A DNA stretch of 64,000 bases from Sclerodactyla briareus (GCA_026419785.1 JAODTK010000311.1:1-64000), one strand, 5' to 3'. Shown: positions 39,082 to 54,000, counted from the first letter of the stretch. Numbers and translations are program-made. The notes: generated from the sequence alone by a model not told the origin.

Positions 39082-42000
39082 ATACGTTTTTGTTGTACCA
39101 TCAACATGAATACAAGTGTGCAAGCAAGCTAGTTTCAGGATGGCAGTAAGGCCATACAGCGTTACGCGAGGCTTCAGGATCAACTGCACATGCTGTACCC
39201 TGAGTACATCATTTGAATCGATGGCTGACACCGAACCATGAAGTGAAGACCGAGGACCTTGTCCATTGCAGCTGCAAGTACAGCCACTAGGGAGAAACGT
39301 CCGTGGACTGGGGAATGCAAACCCGGGTGCTTGCTTGCAAAGCGTCACTGATACCACTCTGCCATTCCCCCCGATGGTTATAGCTAGACATCTCAAAGCC
39401 TAGATAATTCACTCCAATTTACACCCTCTCCTCGGCGAGTGTTTCAGGTGAGAGGACGGTTTTGCCGAGAAGCTCAACAGGGGCTGACCTCCCTGAGGCT
39501 GCCCCTGAGCTACCTGAGCATCCTCTCCCTCAGCTCAAAGGACCCCGTCGCCCAGAACCACAAGAAGGCCACCAGCTACATCAAACAGTCGGGCCGTCAG
39601 ACGACAGTACCTGAAACAACACAATCTGACAGGAGGTGGGTTAAAGGCCAGTGGTCATGTTAACGATTCCCTGCACGACTAAAGGCCACAAGTGAAGAGC
39701 GTCAGAAGCGCACAACCCGGAATTTGGAGGTTCTTGCATGCTACCCTGTTATTTCATATTACTTCCAAGAAATCTGGGAGAATTGAGATGCCCATAGACT
39801 ATACGATGTGAATGTTGCTTTTTTGCAGCAGAGGTTGGAATATGAGAATTGAGTTCACTCAGAGTGTTGAAAGGATTATCTTTAATGATCAGTAAACGAT
39901 TTTGTAGTTTTATTTGGATCCCTCCCATCTAAGGCGTGTTACAGGGTCTTCGAAAGTATAGTGACCGATCATGAGTCGATCGCGAATGTGGAGTCGATCA
40001 GCGCGTCCCTTTTTGTAGTACAAACGCGCGCTATGTACTGCGTGGAATATCACCGATCAAAAACATCGCGCGATAGTATGATGCTAAGTCAGACGCATCG
40101 AAACAATTTATCCTTCCATTGTCCTTTTTACGGGAGGAACAAATTTATATCCTGGAGGATTTGGTGTTTTTATTGTGGCTGAATCACCCTACCAGAAAAT
40201 TCGCGAAAAGAACAGAATAATTGTTTTTCGTGTTCCTATTCCCATGGATAGTTTGACAAGATGTTTGTTAGTTGTGAATTGCAGGTAACAGGAGTGAGAT
40301 GTCTTGCAGTGCCGTGTAAGGAGTAATTTCTGCAGGGTGATCGACTCACGATCGAAAGCTAATGCTTGGTGCATTCTGCCATTATTTTGAACCCCTTTGC
40401 TCGGAACGATTATGCCATTGAGACAAAATTTTACACACAGGAAGACGACAGATGAGGGAATACCTTTTTTTTTGGTGATTTTGTCACATTTGTAAGTTGT
40501 TTTCTTTGCTTTTGTGATTAATATGTCCCTTAGGTGATCGACGGCCCGATTGATCTAGTATAATATTTAACATCAGCTGTGTATCATGGGGGGCCCGAGT
40601 GTGGGGGGGAAATTCTCAATAGCTGATTGACCTCATAAGCTCACTCGGATCCGCTGAAATTCAGTATGAAGTGTGGATGCCATAATGTAATAAACAGCAA
40701 GTACCAAGGTCAAGTCATATTCATATGATCATTGGCTTCAAGCGAAGGCAAATATAAAGGATTTTTTTGAAGAACACCTGAAGGTTCAATAATAAAGCGG
40801 GATAATTAAAGCGAGAACTCAAGAAAGACTAATTTTGTCAGTCCAATATATTCGCAGGTGTGCAAGAAGGACATACTTGTATCGTAATATTTCAATTTGA
40901 TTTTCGACAGTTTCAATGCTGGCAGTCTACCAGAGTAGGTTATCCCCCACACGGTTGCACCTGCTGTCACATGGACCAGACTTGTGACACCGAAGGACCT
41001 GGGAGCCTGAAGGACATCAAAGAGTGAGTAAAGGGTGTGTTTGTGGCTCATCGGCAATGAGAGAATGATACTGTGTTTTATCAACCCAGAACACTCTGCT
41101 CTCCAGTGATTTGTTGAGACCCGGATATGGAAGTGGCAGGTGAATATTTGGTGACCTTTTATAGCAAAAATTCTGAATTTGAGTTCCCAGCAGTCACTGG
41201 ACATTTTTCTATAGGTAGCTGTCTTGCAGTTTTGATGGGCAAGTCTTGGTTTTCACTTCCTGGTTCTGCTGCGATGCAGTGGGGTTTATTGAGTCGTTTG
41301 TTCTGGGCTTTTTGCAATAAATCTTGCCAGTCGTGTGGGCAGTTAGGTTAAACATGCTGCTCCTCCGGGTTTGGAGAAGTGATTGGGGTTCACTGATAGT
41401 CGTTCCGATGGGGACGTGAAACGGCATTCTCAGGAAAATCATCTGCGCATAGTCAAGAAGAGAGAACAAATTATCGACGGTGCTCTCCCACGAAATCATG
41501 GCCGGGTTTCTGATGAGCCTGATTGGCTTGTTGGAAGATGTGAAATCAACTCTGAAGTCACTTTTTTCCACTCGAACCCATACTCGGCTGCTCAGGTAGC
41601 CATGAGTACAGATCTCCACACTGCAGATGAACCCATTACCAATGTGTCGCAGGAGGGAACTCTTATGGCCAGCCCCCCTCCCTGGCACTCTTCCCTCTTA
41701 CTTGCAAAGTTCCCCCATCCCCCGTGGGTATCATGGGACAACTGAGGACAAGCTCATTGGGCCTTTGAATCGGAATTGGAGCCCAGAGCTCTGCTGTCTG
41801 GGCAAATTCTCTATATGAGTAATGCAATCCTATTCTGAATAATGCATTTTGCGGCTTTTAAATACATGGGAGGTTATAATTGTTGGGGAAATGGAAAACT
41901 ATTATCTATAAGGTTCGACCCCTCTTTCAATATGATGTTGTCGTGTTTGGTGCTTATTGGCCTGTGTACTTTGGGCGTGAGAACGTTAGGTATAATCCCT

Positions 42001-45000
42001 ATTGTGGAATAAGGCCTGATGTTTACACAGTTGATGAACACAGATAATTATGTTATTTATTCCCATTGTTTTCATTGTATTGAATAAATCAACATTCTGC
42101 AGAAGTTCTCAGTGTTATCTTTCTCTCACCAAATCAACCATCAGCACAGATAGCAAGCCTGTAAAACCTAATTATTTTCCATCGTGCAAATTTTAATAGG
42201 AACCAGGAATATCTGTAGGTCTGTGCTAGTATGACCCATTTGATATTCATACACGGATGCTTTTCATACAATGCACACTTTCAAAATGCCTCAAACTCTG
42301 TAACGGAAAGTCATCTAAACCTTGGTTTAGACTGGCACATTTTGTTTTTCTCCAGCTGTTTATATTAGCCTCTTCATAGTTTACCCTGCAGTTGTCCTTT
42401 GCACACTCGTTAAATATTTATATATATACTCTGACCCCCTTTTAGCAAATGTTTCAATCCCCGCCCTCTCTCCTCTCCCATTCAGGGCCTGTGGTTTCAT
42501 CTTAGATGCCCTTGGCTACTAAACCTGAGAGCGTGATCTTCATCAGGAAGATGTACTAACCTCACACAGATAAGACGCCCAGAACGCTGTCCGAAGAGAC
42601 AGACTGCAACAAGGTGGGCTGCTAACCCAGTCAGGAGGCTTAGGGGAGGGGGAACATGCCAATGTTACCAAAATAATGTGACTATGCCTATATTTGGTAA
42701 TCAGACATTATTTTTTACCACCTCTCTCTAGGTAGCGTTGTACGCTGGTGTTTTAGGCTGGGTCTCAAAATGTTTGGGGAGTATTTTCTGCCCACATTTT
42801 TCCTGGCCCATAGTGAATGTTCCTCCCATTCAAATTGTATTTTGTTGAATAACTAGAAACAAAATGATAACTTGTGGCTTTACTAATGTCCCACATGTGC
42901 CAAGCATACAGGTCCAAGGCTACTAACTTGCTATGATTTTGTAACGGGCCCAAACCTAGCCTAAAACAGAAAAGTGAAAACATGCTTAATCACTTTTGGT
43001 GTGAAATGTGGTTTTCTCAACCCAGCAACATGTCTGTTTCTTATCTGAATGATTTTTAAATGTTTTCCAGATTGCATGTTTCAATGTTTATTTTATTTAC
43101 ACTGAATTTGGTCCCATTCCACATGGTTTTATAAGATAAATGCATGCATACATTGGTGCCTGACATACCCAGATCGTGACTGGTTTAGACAGTGTCAAAA
43201 TTCCTATTGTGGAAACCAGTGGGGGAATTTTCCCGCTTATACATTTTTTTTTGCGAGATTTGAGTTTGCGTGGCAGATCGCGCAATCCTGCCCTGCGCCT
43301 TAGCATTAACCCTGGCATCATCATTCGGACTTGTCCAGGGGGGGGGGGCCTGGAGAGCAGGTACCAGCAAGTTTGTATCGCGCCTCTATTGAAGCCTTCT
43401 GCAAAATCTGACACGTGCACGACTGCTCAAGCAGTTATTGGCACACTCCTCCACAAAGCCTTTCCGCAAAATTTTCAGGCGCTGATCATCTCATAGTAAA
43501 CACAGTAACTCCGCACAATTGCCTTGAATCAAACTAATGTAAAAGTGTCCCAGTCGCTGATTGGATATTAGAGATGAACAATTTTCCAAAACTTTCGTTC
43601 CTTCATTCTGCTCTGGGGTTGTCGAATGGAAATGAACCACAGTGCTGGCAACTTTCATTTATGTCATTAATTTAATGAACATTCATAATACCCACGTGAC
43701 CTATGTATCTAGAATTAGTGTGTAAAAGTGAATTATAACCCGTTATAATGCTTGATCCTAAACACCCGTCTGAACCAAATAATGATGAAGCGCGCAACAC
43801 GCATGGTGCCTGGCGTTCAGAGAACAGAACAGAGCATCATCCAGAATATATTCCTATTTTCATATCGATATATCCGCCACAAAGTAGGCTTTGTTGGTCG
43901 ATTAAACCATTTTGATGTCATAATAGTCCGGGAACCCCCCTCGGCTGCGCCTTGGGCCGTTTCTAAACTCCTATTATGATGTCAACCGGTTTTAATTCTG
44001 CAACAAAGGCCGGGCCTAATAATCCCTTGTTTATTATTCCTACGTTTGATCCTATTCAGCTAAATCATGACTTGGGGCTTTGCTTCCCTATCCAGCTGAG
44101 ACTGCATACTGTATATTCCACAAGAACAGTCCTCAAAATACTGTTCATCCCTGTGTAAGTTCACAGTTTGTAAGTGCATACTTACTCTCAGAGGTATAGA
44201 CAAGGTGCTCTATTGTTACGAAATGCCAAACCTTTCTAAAAAAAAAACCTGTTGCCACTTTTCTGGTGGTAAACAACCAATTCATCTGATCTTTTTTAAT
44301 GTTATCGTTGAAAGAGTATTGGGAAGATATTTCGAAGCTGGTAGGATATGTAGTCTTCGCCAAGGATTGTTAATTGTCGAACAGCCATTGTACCCTATTA
44401 ATTAGGGGTTAATCAACGTATCGGCGTGTTTTATCAACTGGATAATGTGACGACCGGGGTCCATTTCAAGCGATGCACGGGCGCAGCCCGAGTGCAATCC
44501 AGCGTTAAAGTTAAACCCCGAGGATTGCATTATCATGTGGATAAAACACACCGACCGTTGATTAACCCTGTTCATATCCTACAAAAACGTAAATTTTGTT
44601 TGAATATTTCATCAAACGACTCTCGAATTTTCCACTTATGATAAAATAGGAACCCCTGATGAATGTAAGAGTCTTTTACTGCGCTAATAAATTACAACAA
44701 TAATACGCGCGTCTCTAAACTTCATCTTGAAATCTAAGCTTCACACAAAGAGCGTGGCCGAAAGTTGCGCATCCCATAAAAATAATTGTCCTCGACCCAA
44801 CAGCGTCTCTGACAACGCGCTTAACATTGCACTGAGAAACCCCATATCCATTGAGATAAGTTTCTATTCAAAACATACTGATGTACGCTCAATGTGGCTC
44901 TGGTAATCGCTCCCAAAATAAACATCTATTCACAATGTAGTACCTTCACCCATAGCCAATAAGTCACCTCTAATGCACATCGGAATCCCTTCACCATAAG

Positions 45001-48000
45001 CCATAGTGATAACGCGTTCATTTTGATACGTTGTAAACATCTGCGTGTGACACTTGCAACAATTAAAATTCGGACACACCATCATTCCCCTGTGCCGGTC
45101 TACAGTCCATTGACACGGTTGCATGGTTAATTTGCACGGTCGCGGATCTTTCAGCCAATCAGAGGGGCGTTTCAACGGGGGGGGGGGGGGGGGGGAGCAA
45201 GTATGAATGAAGTTTGACACGATAGCATTGTCATCTCATTACCTGTACCTATGAAACAGACCTATTGACAGTTACTCACCGTGTCCTTTGTTAATGAGGC
45301 TATTTGCGAAAAATTGATCTGAAGTCCGAGAGACTGTTCTGACACCTCTCTGTTTTGACCCTATTTTTCTTCTTCTTCTTCTTCCAGAAATTATATGCTG
45401 TACCTGGTGAGGTGGGCTGGGTTACTGACCCCAAGCTGCCTGTTATGGTGAATCAAGACCACCCACCCTGTGGATATCGTTCTGTCCCACCAGGCCTCTT
45501 CGTCAAACCAAGAGGCCCGTGAACACGCGGGACAGCTACCTGCCAAAGAAACTTCAGCAGGATCTCTCAAGCTGAGAAACAATTAAAGCATCTGGAGGCG
45601 AGAGTCCAGAGGTGCAGATGACGATGTGGGGGGGCATGGCACTGTAATGTTGAATCAGTGTTCCCACCACCCGCCAACCGTTCCACTCGGGCCGTATACC
45701 ATAACATCCTATTGCCCACACCAAAAAATTCTCAATTATCGCTTTGCCACCCCCCACCCCCTGCTTTTGACCCCCCACTTTGACCCCAACAATGGTTTGT
45801 ACCATGCTAGTGATTTGTTTCCATTTCACTTTCTTTTTCATGCCTCTCATCATCTTGTGATAACATTAGAATTTAAAACGAAATGCTTTTTTTTCTAGAT
45901 CCTCTGTTTAGGAAAGAATTCATCCGTCCTTCAACAGAACTATCGCTGTTCGAAACAAATCAAGGTTAAGGGTCATGCTACCATTGTATTTGTCGTGACA
46001 AATGCTTAATAGGCAATTTTCTTTCTCAGTTACTGTGCACTAATTAGCCTCTGAAACCAGTTTTTACAATGATGTTTTCAGTTTGGTGTGTTTCCTTGGA
46101 TTTAATGTCAATATTAGAACATTTCGTAAAGCCATCCAACTCTAACATCGAGTTATGCTGAATATGACGTGCCGCAACCCTACTTACTTCAGGAGCTACT
46201 TACCTTCTGGACTTACTACAAATTGCATTTTTTCGGCCAAACGGCCGTCTTCAACACACCCTATCACCCCTAAAAAGATTTAAGCACAGCGCCGGTACCG
46301 AACGCAGCCGTACTAGCTGGAGCGGTGCGGGCTGCACTAATCATTTCTTTCGGTGTGTTGCCAGCAACACACGGCAACTGTTATCTCGTTGAGTTTTCGG
46401 CTTCTCACGCCACTTTCTTCTGCACTATTCAACCACTATCGGTGAATATCATTTTTTTTGGGTAGTGGGTGTATTTCTGTAAATTAATTCACTCATTCCT
46501 GCCCAGTCTTGGATCATAGCTTTCGATAGCGGGCCAGTGCGGTCTTGTGTGCCCTGGTCTTTGGTCTGGGCTTCGTTTGGGCCTACCGTTCTTTCCTTGG
46601 GGTCTGGGGTTCTCTCCCTCCTCCCCGCCCAGCTAGGTGCGTTAATCCTTCCCGCTATCTTGTTTTCGGTTCGTTTGAGCCTTTCTGGGCTCTGTCCGCC
46701 CTCTTGGGCTCCGAGGAGGGTGTATTTTTCCCTCACTAGTTCGAGCGGGTCTTTACCCCTCCTCGCCTATCGCTTGCTTTGCACTAGGACTCCTTACCAC
46801 TGTGGCTATGGGGGTTTTCCGTCTGTTGAACTTTGTGTGTGTTTTGCCCCGTTATCGGTGTGGCCTAGGCCCTAAGGCGCTCAGAGCGCTTGGCTCTCAT
46901 GCCATTGCCTAATTTGCATATCATAGGGCACCCCCCCTCACGTTCCTTTTTAGCACTCGCTACCGGATGCCTTGGGGGCCATATTTGTTTGTGGTCCTAC
47001 CTCCTAATTTTTTATTCATATGTCACGCATTAGCCCTTACCAGTCCGTATATTCCGTTACACTGCATACAACGTCCTTGCCCCCGGAAGACTTTTTCACC
47101 ACTAATTTTACTATAGAAAGATGCATAATTCACTTCACGAGATTTATCGACTCTAATTATGCTCTAATTAGTTTTATGGAGTTCATTTTACATTTTGAGT
47201 ACTTCCAGCAGTAATATATTAGAAACAAAAGAAATTGATTGGTCTTTTCATGTTTTTCATTTCCCATACACGATAACTCACGAATCTTCCCTGTTTCCTC
47301 CAACCCAAGAACGAAATCCTCTCTCAAAATAAAAATTTTCTCGCGGTGTTGTCTGAAACAACACTACACCGCATGTGTTTCATTCAATGTGTTATGGGGT
47401 CCATATTCGAGAAATGGTAAGCAGTTACCCTACCTAGTCATAAGGCCTGTACGGAAGCTTAATTGGGGGTTTGTTATATTGACTATCCGCTACACGCTGG
47501 CTTCATAGGGAACAGGTCTCGGCAGAGGCGTGAGCATGATGTTGACGGATGGTAGATTTTTTTTTCACCGGTCCGCCGTCCTGGGGAGGGGCCACATTTT
47601 TCCGACATTAAAAATGATGAAATTTTCCTCCTAATGACGACGCGACTGTTGCGCTACTATTAAACATTTGTTATCCTCCTCCTGATTATACTAACTAACC
47701 ACGTCCTTGAGTGCCACTCATTAATTTGAATCACTCAACAAGCCTCAGACAGAAACGGATGCCTTATTTCCGCTTGGCGAGTGATTCTCTTCAAATGTCG
47801 AAATTCACCCTCGTCGAGTTCACATGACAACTTACTTGGTATTGTGAAAGTTTTTTCAGCGAAAGAAAACAAACAAACACTGTATTCTTAGTGGGGGGGG
47901 GGACGCATGTGGGGGGCGAATTTTCGTTTGGAGGAGGGCGTCCTCTCCCCGCCTCCTCCCCCTCCCCCCTGCAGCTACGCTACTGTTCTTCCACTGTGAA

Positions 48001-51000
48001 TCGCCTACGCATCGGCATAACTTGAATACCTGAGGTACTTGCTGCCCTTGTTTACCTCAACTTGAAAAATGTTCTATATAAAATATAGTTCGGTGAACTT
48101 GGAAGGCTCCAGTCAGCAATAATACTTCATGTATCAAGTTATCCCAATGTGCTGGGTTTTACAGTGCGGTTGGCCGTAATTTAAAAGGAGTACCTGACTA
48201 CGCAAGTAACAGTAATTTTGTATTGGACAGATAGATCATAACTTCGTGGTTAAACAACGAATGAGTAATATGGTTTTTGGTTATGGTTATCTCATTGTCA
48301 TACATACTCACAGTCGATCATTCATATTTAGGATCACCCTCTTTCAACTCTTAAATATACAATTGAAGACATCCGCGGGAAAGTCAACAGAACATTAGGC
48401 TTCATAAATATGGTCAGTGCAATGTCGTTGTCAAATTGGATCCTGCTGAATCTCGCGATTCGCGCGTACGAAGTGGTTGTTGCCATTGCAACATTTCCTT
48501 CCATTGCTCCTTCCTGACCGTACTTCACCTGCAACTCTTTTAGAATGTCACAACACCATGCACCTAACGCAACTTACCTTGAACTTGTTCCCTAGGCGAT
48601 AAGTTTTTGGAGGAACTTCCCCGAAATAAAAAATTGTATCATTTGAGGATTCTCGTATGTCCAATATGCACCGGGAAGTGCCGTTTCTTACACTAGAGGG
48701 AATGTCGAACAAATAGTGGCGCTCCGATTAAATGGTAATAGCTTGTCGGCCCCCACCCTCCAATCGCCAACAAAAAATTGGCCAGGCCCTTGACCACCGG
48801 CCAACACCATCCGTACTCGTGTGCGATCATTCCCGTCCTAAAGATTGCTAACAGTATTCTTGGTCGTGCCCAGGACGATACGTGGCTTATTGGAATGCTC
48901 TCCACAGGTATAGTTGTCATTGAAGATTTCAACAACTCAAGACGTTGCCCGCATCAGGTCACTCGATTTCAGCAAGACGGGACTAACACTTCATTTTTTT
49001 TTTTTTTTTTTTTTTTTCGCCACGTTTGGGCTGCTAACCTAACCTACCTTCTGGCTCGTTACAGACGCGTTGGCCAGTTAATTCTCTAGTATTTGAGAGT
49101 GTATAATTTTGAAGTAATTTGAGTAATAATAATAATAATAATATAGTAATAATGAACGTTCTACAAAACAAGATGCCGTATTTACTAAAAAGTTAGTCTA
49201 AGGTCTTAAGAGACTTACGAAAAACCAAAAACGTTAAGTGACTTACTTCTCAAATCCTCAGGAACCACACATTCTTCCAGAGACCATGGACCGATAATTA
49301 TTCCCCGCCACACTGTAGGTGTTCGGGGATATTATGGGTTGGGAGTTAGCCGGCCGTCTCCACTCGCGGACCGCGCGGCCGCCTCCCCGCGCCTCCGGAA
49401 ACTTAGGCGTTATCGCCATAACTTTTAACTTATAACGCTTTTAATTCCGATCATCTGAAACTTGGTACTCATGCCCTTCCTAGCCAAAAACTCCGGCTGA
49501 CTTCGAAAGTGGCTCACTACTGCATGTTTGCCTGCCCTCGTTTGCAGGTTTTGAACGAAAAAACCGAGTTGTCCCTGCATTCCATGGAACTTTGTGGGTG
49601 TGGACAAAAAATGGTCCCGAAAAACATGACGTTGATTTCAAGGTACCAAAGGTCTCAAATTTGCTTTATTCGAGATTTTCGTCAGATTCGAACGAAACTT
49701 TGGAAGAATGGGAGCTACAGTTGGTGCTTGAACACAGGTAGGGCCCTTTCAGAGTCCACCAATTGTCAATGGACACTAAACTTTCAATGTGCTTTTTCAA
49801 AAGAGGTCAACAGAGTCCCATTTTTTTTCTGCGGGGATATACACGTCGGTCGGTTTTACAACCCTCCTGCACATGTCAGTTAAATGATTCAAGCTGGGTT
49901 CACCCCCTTTCCTTTTGACGAATACTGGTTTGTGCGAACACACTTTGCATCGCCGTATCTCAGTGCACGAATGGATTGTAGATGTGCCAACAGCTCTTCG
50001 AGGTAGAATGGAGCGGAAATGATGGGTGATTACTTTTCCCTCCAGAATGATATCAATTAGGCGACAAAACGTTCCCTTAAACTCGACGGTGACACTGGGA
50101 CATGATGGTGATCCCTCAGTTTTTGCCTCTTTAGTTTCAGGCAGTTCTGATTCACCCAGTCGTTGATAGCGTGTATGCCGGCTCTGAAGGGATGTTATCT
50201 GGCAGGTCGTGCGCCGTCAGGGCTCGCGGGATTTATGATATGTACAGCTAGATATCATCATGCGTAATTTATGATATATACATGACCGGAATACTTCTGG
50301 TATCCTGATATGGACGGAGTCTTCAGAAAGATGCGCTTCTTCCTACCAGGAGCACCAAGAGGGAGACCATAACAACCTGATGCAGCAGAGTTCACCATAC
50401 CTCAAATCATTATGACCAAGATCCATCGCTCGGAATCGGACGCTCTAGCAGCAAATACCACTTACCAGTGACAGTTATATGGAAGCAATCACAAGTTGTA
50501 ATGCGCAGTGCTGACAAACCGGCGAATACGTGCCAGACTACGACGAGGATACCTCTGTACTCTCTGCTGTATAGCATCGTGGCATAGGCGCATAAGGCAG
50601 GACCCGAGCCCTGACCCTTGTGTACCTGCCCTCATTTTTGACATATCCGCGAATTGAATGGTGCCCCCATACATTGACATCTTGGCTCGTTCAGACCGGT
50701 ATGATTTAACCATTTCGACACAGACGTTTCGGACACCGTTTGCATGCAGGTTCTCCAACATACATCCATGGTGGATTGGTGTCAATGTGGAGCGTATGAA
50801 TCAAGGAGTGCCAGGATACACAAATAACAGATTCACATCCTTGTCCAACCTGCATATATAGCCCTTGATATTTGCTTCCTCCAGATATCTAACCTGCCAG
50901 CTTTCAAACCAGCCTCTTCACATTTCCTTTGGGATACATTAATTACAAGTTATTCTCATTACTGGAAAAGAGTGAAAAGCGAAAAAGTACAGTTAATATC

Positions 51001-54000
51001 CACGTCAAGTGATGTTTCCAAACAAATTGCGCTTTATGTGTATCCTAATAAGGCTCCGTACTCATTTTGGTTTTGGCACCGTGGCTGCAGCTCCCGTGAG
51101 TAAATGTTTCTCGTCGTATGATCAGTCAAACGAACCTGCAATCTCGAGATATTCCAACAAAATGTGTATTGATCGATCAGCTCTTGCAATTTTCCCGATT
51201 CATATAAATCATTGTACAAATTAACGGATTGATCCTCATTATAAAAGTTTATTCTCGCCCTTTCGAAACATTTAAACACATTACTGGAACATTCCGTATG
51301 ACTAATTCTTGGCTTGAATAAAAGGAGACGCCTGAATTAAATATCGACAGAATTTCCAGTTTCAATAGACTCTGTACGGTAGGATGAATTTTACTTTTTT
51401 CTGATTTTCAACAGAGTAATGTGAGTTCATATCGGATTTTTGTAGGCAAACTTACAACCATTTTGTTTAGCGAGGTCGTGAAGAGGTTGTGGTCAGTTTT
51501 CTTGAGTTGTTTGTTAATATCTGGGGCTGGATAGCTTGCGGTACACTGGTGTACCGCAAATTTTAGCCTACCCAGAGCTTAGGGCAGGACCCAGATACGT
51601 ATGCAATACGCCTCGTCTGGGTCCCGATCAGGGCTATCACGCATATGTTGCCCGCTGTTGCGGTCTATAGCTGGATAGGGCAAAAATTTCTTTTTTCATG
51701 TCATGACTCTGTAGCATTTTGTTGTCTCTTTTTTCAGATGATCCATCTCTCGAGTCCGGTGACGTCACTGCCATGATACTCCGTTGGCGGCCATCTTTAT
51801 TTTCCGCCCGTCGGGGCTTTTTTCCCTCCCTGGTGGCCTGGGTGGCCGTAACCCCAGTGGTTTGGTGTCTTTGGTCCCCCCTAAGGGGCCCTCTGCCCGG
51901 TCATGCTTTTCCCTCCCCACCCCCCCCCCCTCCGTAAGTGGGGGGTGGGCCTTTTCCGTTTCGGGCAATTTTTTCACACGTTTTGCCCTTATCTCGTAAA
52001 GTAAGCCCTAGGGGGTCCAAAGTTGCAATTTTGAGTAGGGCCGCAGGGTGTCATTGTTGGCCCCTCGGGGCGGCCTCTCTCCGGGTCTTTGACCGTATTT
52101 TCGAGTACATTGTCTTTGTAGAGTGCTTAGTTTGAGTACATTACCTGATTTACTAACTCCTGGTTTCGTTTGCTTTTTTACAGTTCTGTAAGATGAATAG
52201 CTTACTTTACAATGCCGTCGAGCCCGCGCACCCGCAAGGATCAAGGTTCTCCCGATTTTAACTACTGTCGGTGTCGGTGCTCGCGTGCGCTCGAAATCCA
52301 CGCTTGGGTGGGGATCCCCTGGGCCCCCCCTTTCTACGGCACCTTCGGGACCTTGCGTCCTATCTTTCCTTCTCCCTCCAATGCTGGCTCCCTGTTGGGT
52401 CCGCCAGTAATAGGGGGAATGAGGCCCTGCTTGGGGCCGAGACTCCGGTAGTGACGGTCACTTCGTTGAGGCCGGGCTTAATACCTCCTCACCACCGGTC
52501 TTTCAGGGACCATTGCGATCCTCTGGGCACCTCGTGTCCCTCAGTCCCCCCCTTCTTCCCTCCACCTCAGGCGTACCGCTGCTGCGTCGCCTGGGTTTTT
52601 GGGGGAATGAGGTCTCCGCGGGGACCGCTGTGGTTTGAAGACTACTACGTGGCGCTGCCGTCATACTTTCCGTCGTCCATGTCCCCAACCGGTTTGGGCA
52701 GGCCTCCCGCGGTCGGGTTCCGGCCTTCAGCCACCCCACCATGACCAGTTAGCTCTGCCTGGGGTGGGCAACGACCCCTACGAACCTTCGCCGGGGGCCG
52801 AGGGTCAAGGGAACTGTCCTCCAGTGGGGGGGACGGGTTCCTGGAAGCACCACGGCCATATGTTTATGGCGTTCTCCGCTCCGAACCGTTCGGTACGTCA
52901 GGCCCTTGTAACGTGTTCAGGGGACGGCCCTCCACAGCGGCTGTCGGTGGCGTAGTCACTGTTAGTGCGCCCACCCATTGGGATCTCACGTCGGTCGTCC
53001 CGAAGGGGCCCGTCATTGGCGCACGCCAGGTTTACATGGGGGCGCTGCCCCCTGGTCTGCAGCTCCAAACAAACTCGCGATGGGTTTCACCGCTTGGGTC
53101 TCTTCGGGGATGCCCCCCCCCTTCTGGCGATGCTGGGAACTTCGGTCAGAGGCCTCGGGACGGGTCGGAGCTTGTTTGTCCCTCCGCTCCCGCCCCAGAC
53201 TGCAAGGCCCGTCCGTGGCGGACGGGAACACGGGGTCCCCCCCTGCTTAGTCGTCCTCGGATTAGGAGAAGGAGCAACCACCCCCACCCCTCCTCGTAAG
53301 AAGTCCCGTATCCTAAGAATAAGCGCGTTCTCCCAGTCGGCAATTAGCTTCCAAGTTGGAAGATCTTCAGTCCCTGACGACCGGTGTTGGCCTCCAGGGC
53401 CGTCACGCCCGGATTGAGGGCCTATCCGCCCGGTGACCGGGGGTCGCTGGTCCACCGCCCCCACTCCTCGACACACCGACCACTCCCGCGAGCCCGGATG
53501 GTTTTCAGTGTCTGGTTGTTCCTCCCCGTACATCTCCGCCTGTTGTTCAGGCTACTGATCCCTCGAGGGAGAGAGACTCGATCTTCCCCTCCCCCCTTTT
53601 CCCCCGCCGGTCCCCGAACCGCTGATTGACGTGCACGCATCCAACCGTTGGTCAGGGTCGGACACTGCTCCGTCTTTCGCCGGCTGTATCTCCTGCCCCT
53701 CCGTTGAGGGTATCCCGTCTGGCCCGAGTCTCTTCAGTTGACGGAAGAGCAACCCGTTACGGGCCTCGTTAGGCGACTACGCTGCTGGCGTTGACGGTAC
53801 TGCTCGGCTTTTTCCCTGGACTGTCCAAAGACCAGGAGGCCAGCGACAACGGAGGAATCCGACAGGTTGGGGCGCGTTTGGACCAGCCTAACGGGATCCG
53901 CCTTCGCGCCCGCCCCCCCAACCCCCCCTCCTACCCTCCCTATGTCGCTGGACGTGTTCCAGATTTTCCCGCTAGGGCCGGGATGTCCCCGTCGAGCGTC

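Larger units (their letters stand above)
38138..39447. other. Pds5 intron 15
   Basis: Holds the family 4 SINE, the poly-T tract and the minus-strand SINE family 1 fragment. Confidence 0.6.
42614..45387. other. Pds5 intron 18
   Basis: Carries dispersed repeat E copy 2, palindromes P2 and P3, a G-run near 45177-45195 and a (TTC)n tract just before exon 19. Confidence 0.6.

Noticed and set aside
38896-39396. 166-aa minus-strand ORF with a lysine run
   Set aside because: It is produced by the poly-T tract and a SINE fragment.
51536-51600. Helitron 3' terminus
   Set aside because: The hairpin is perfect but no CTRR follows within about 12 bp on either strand.
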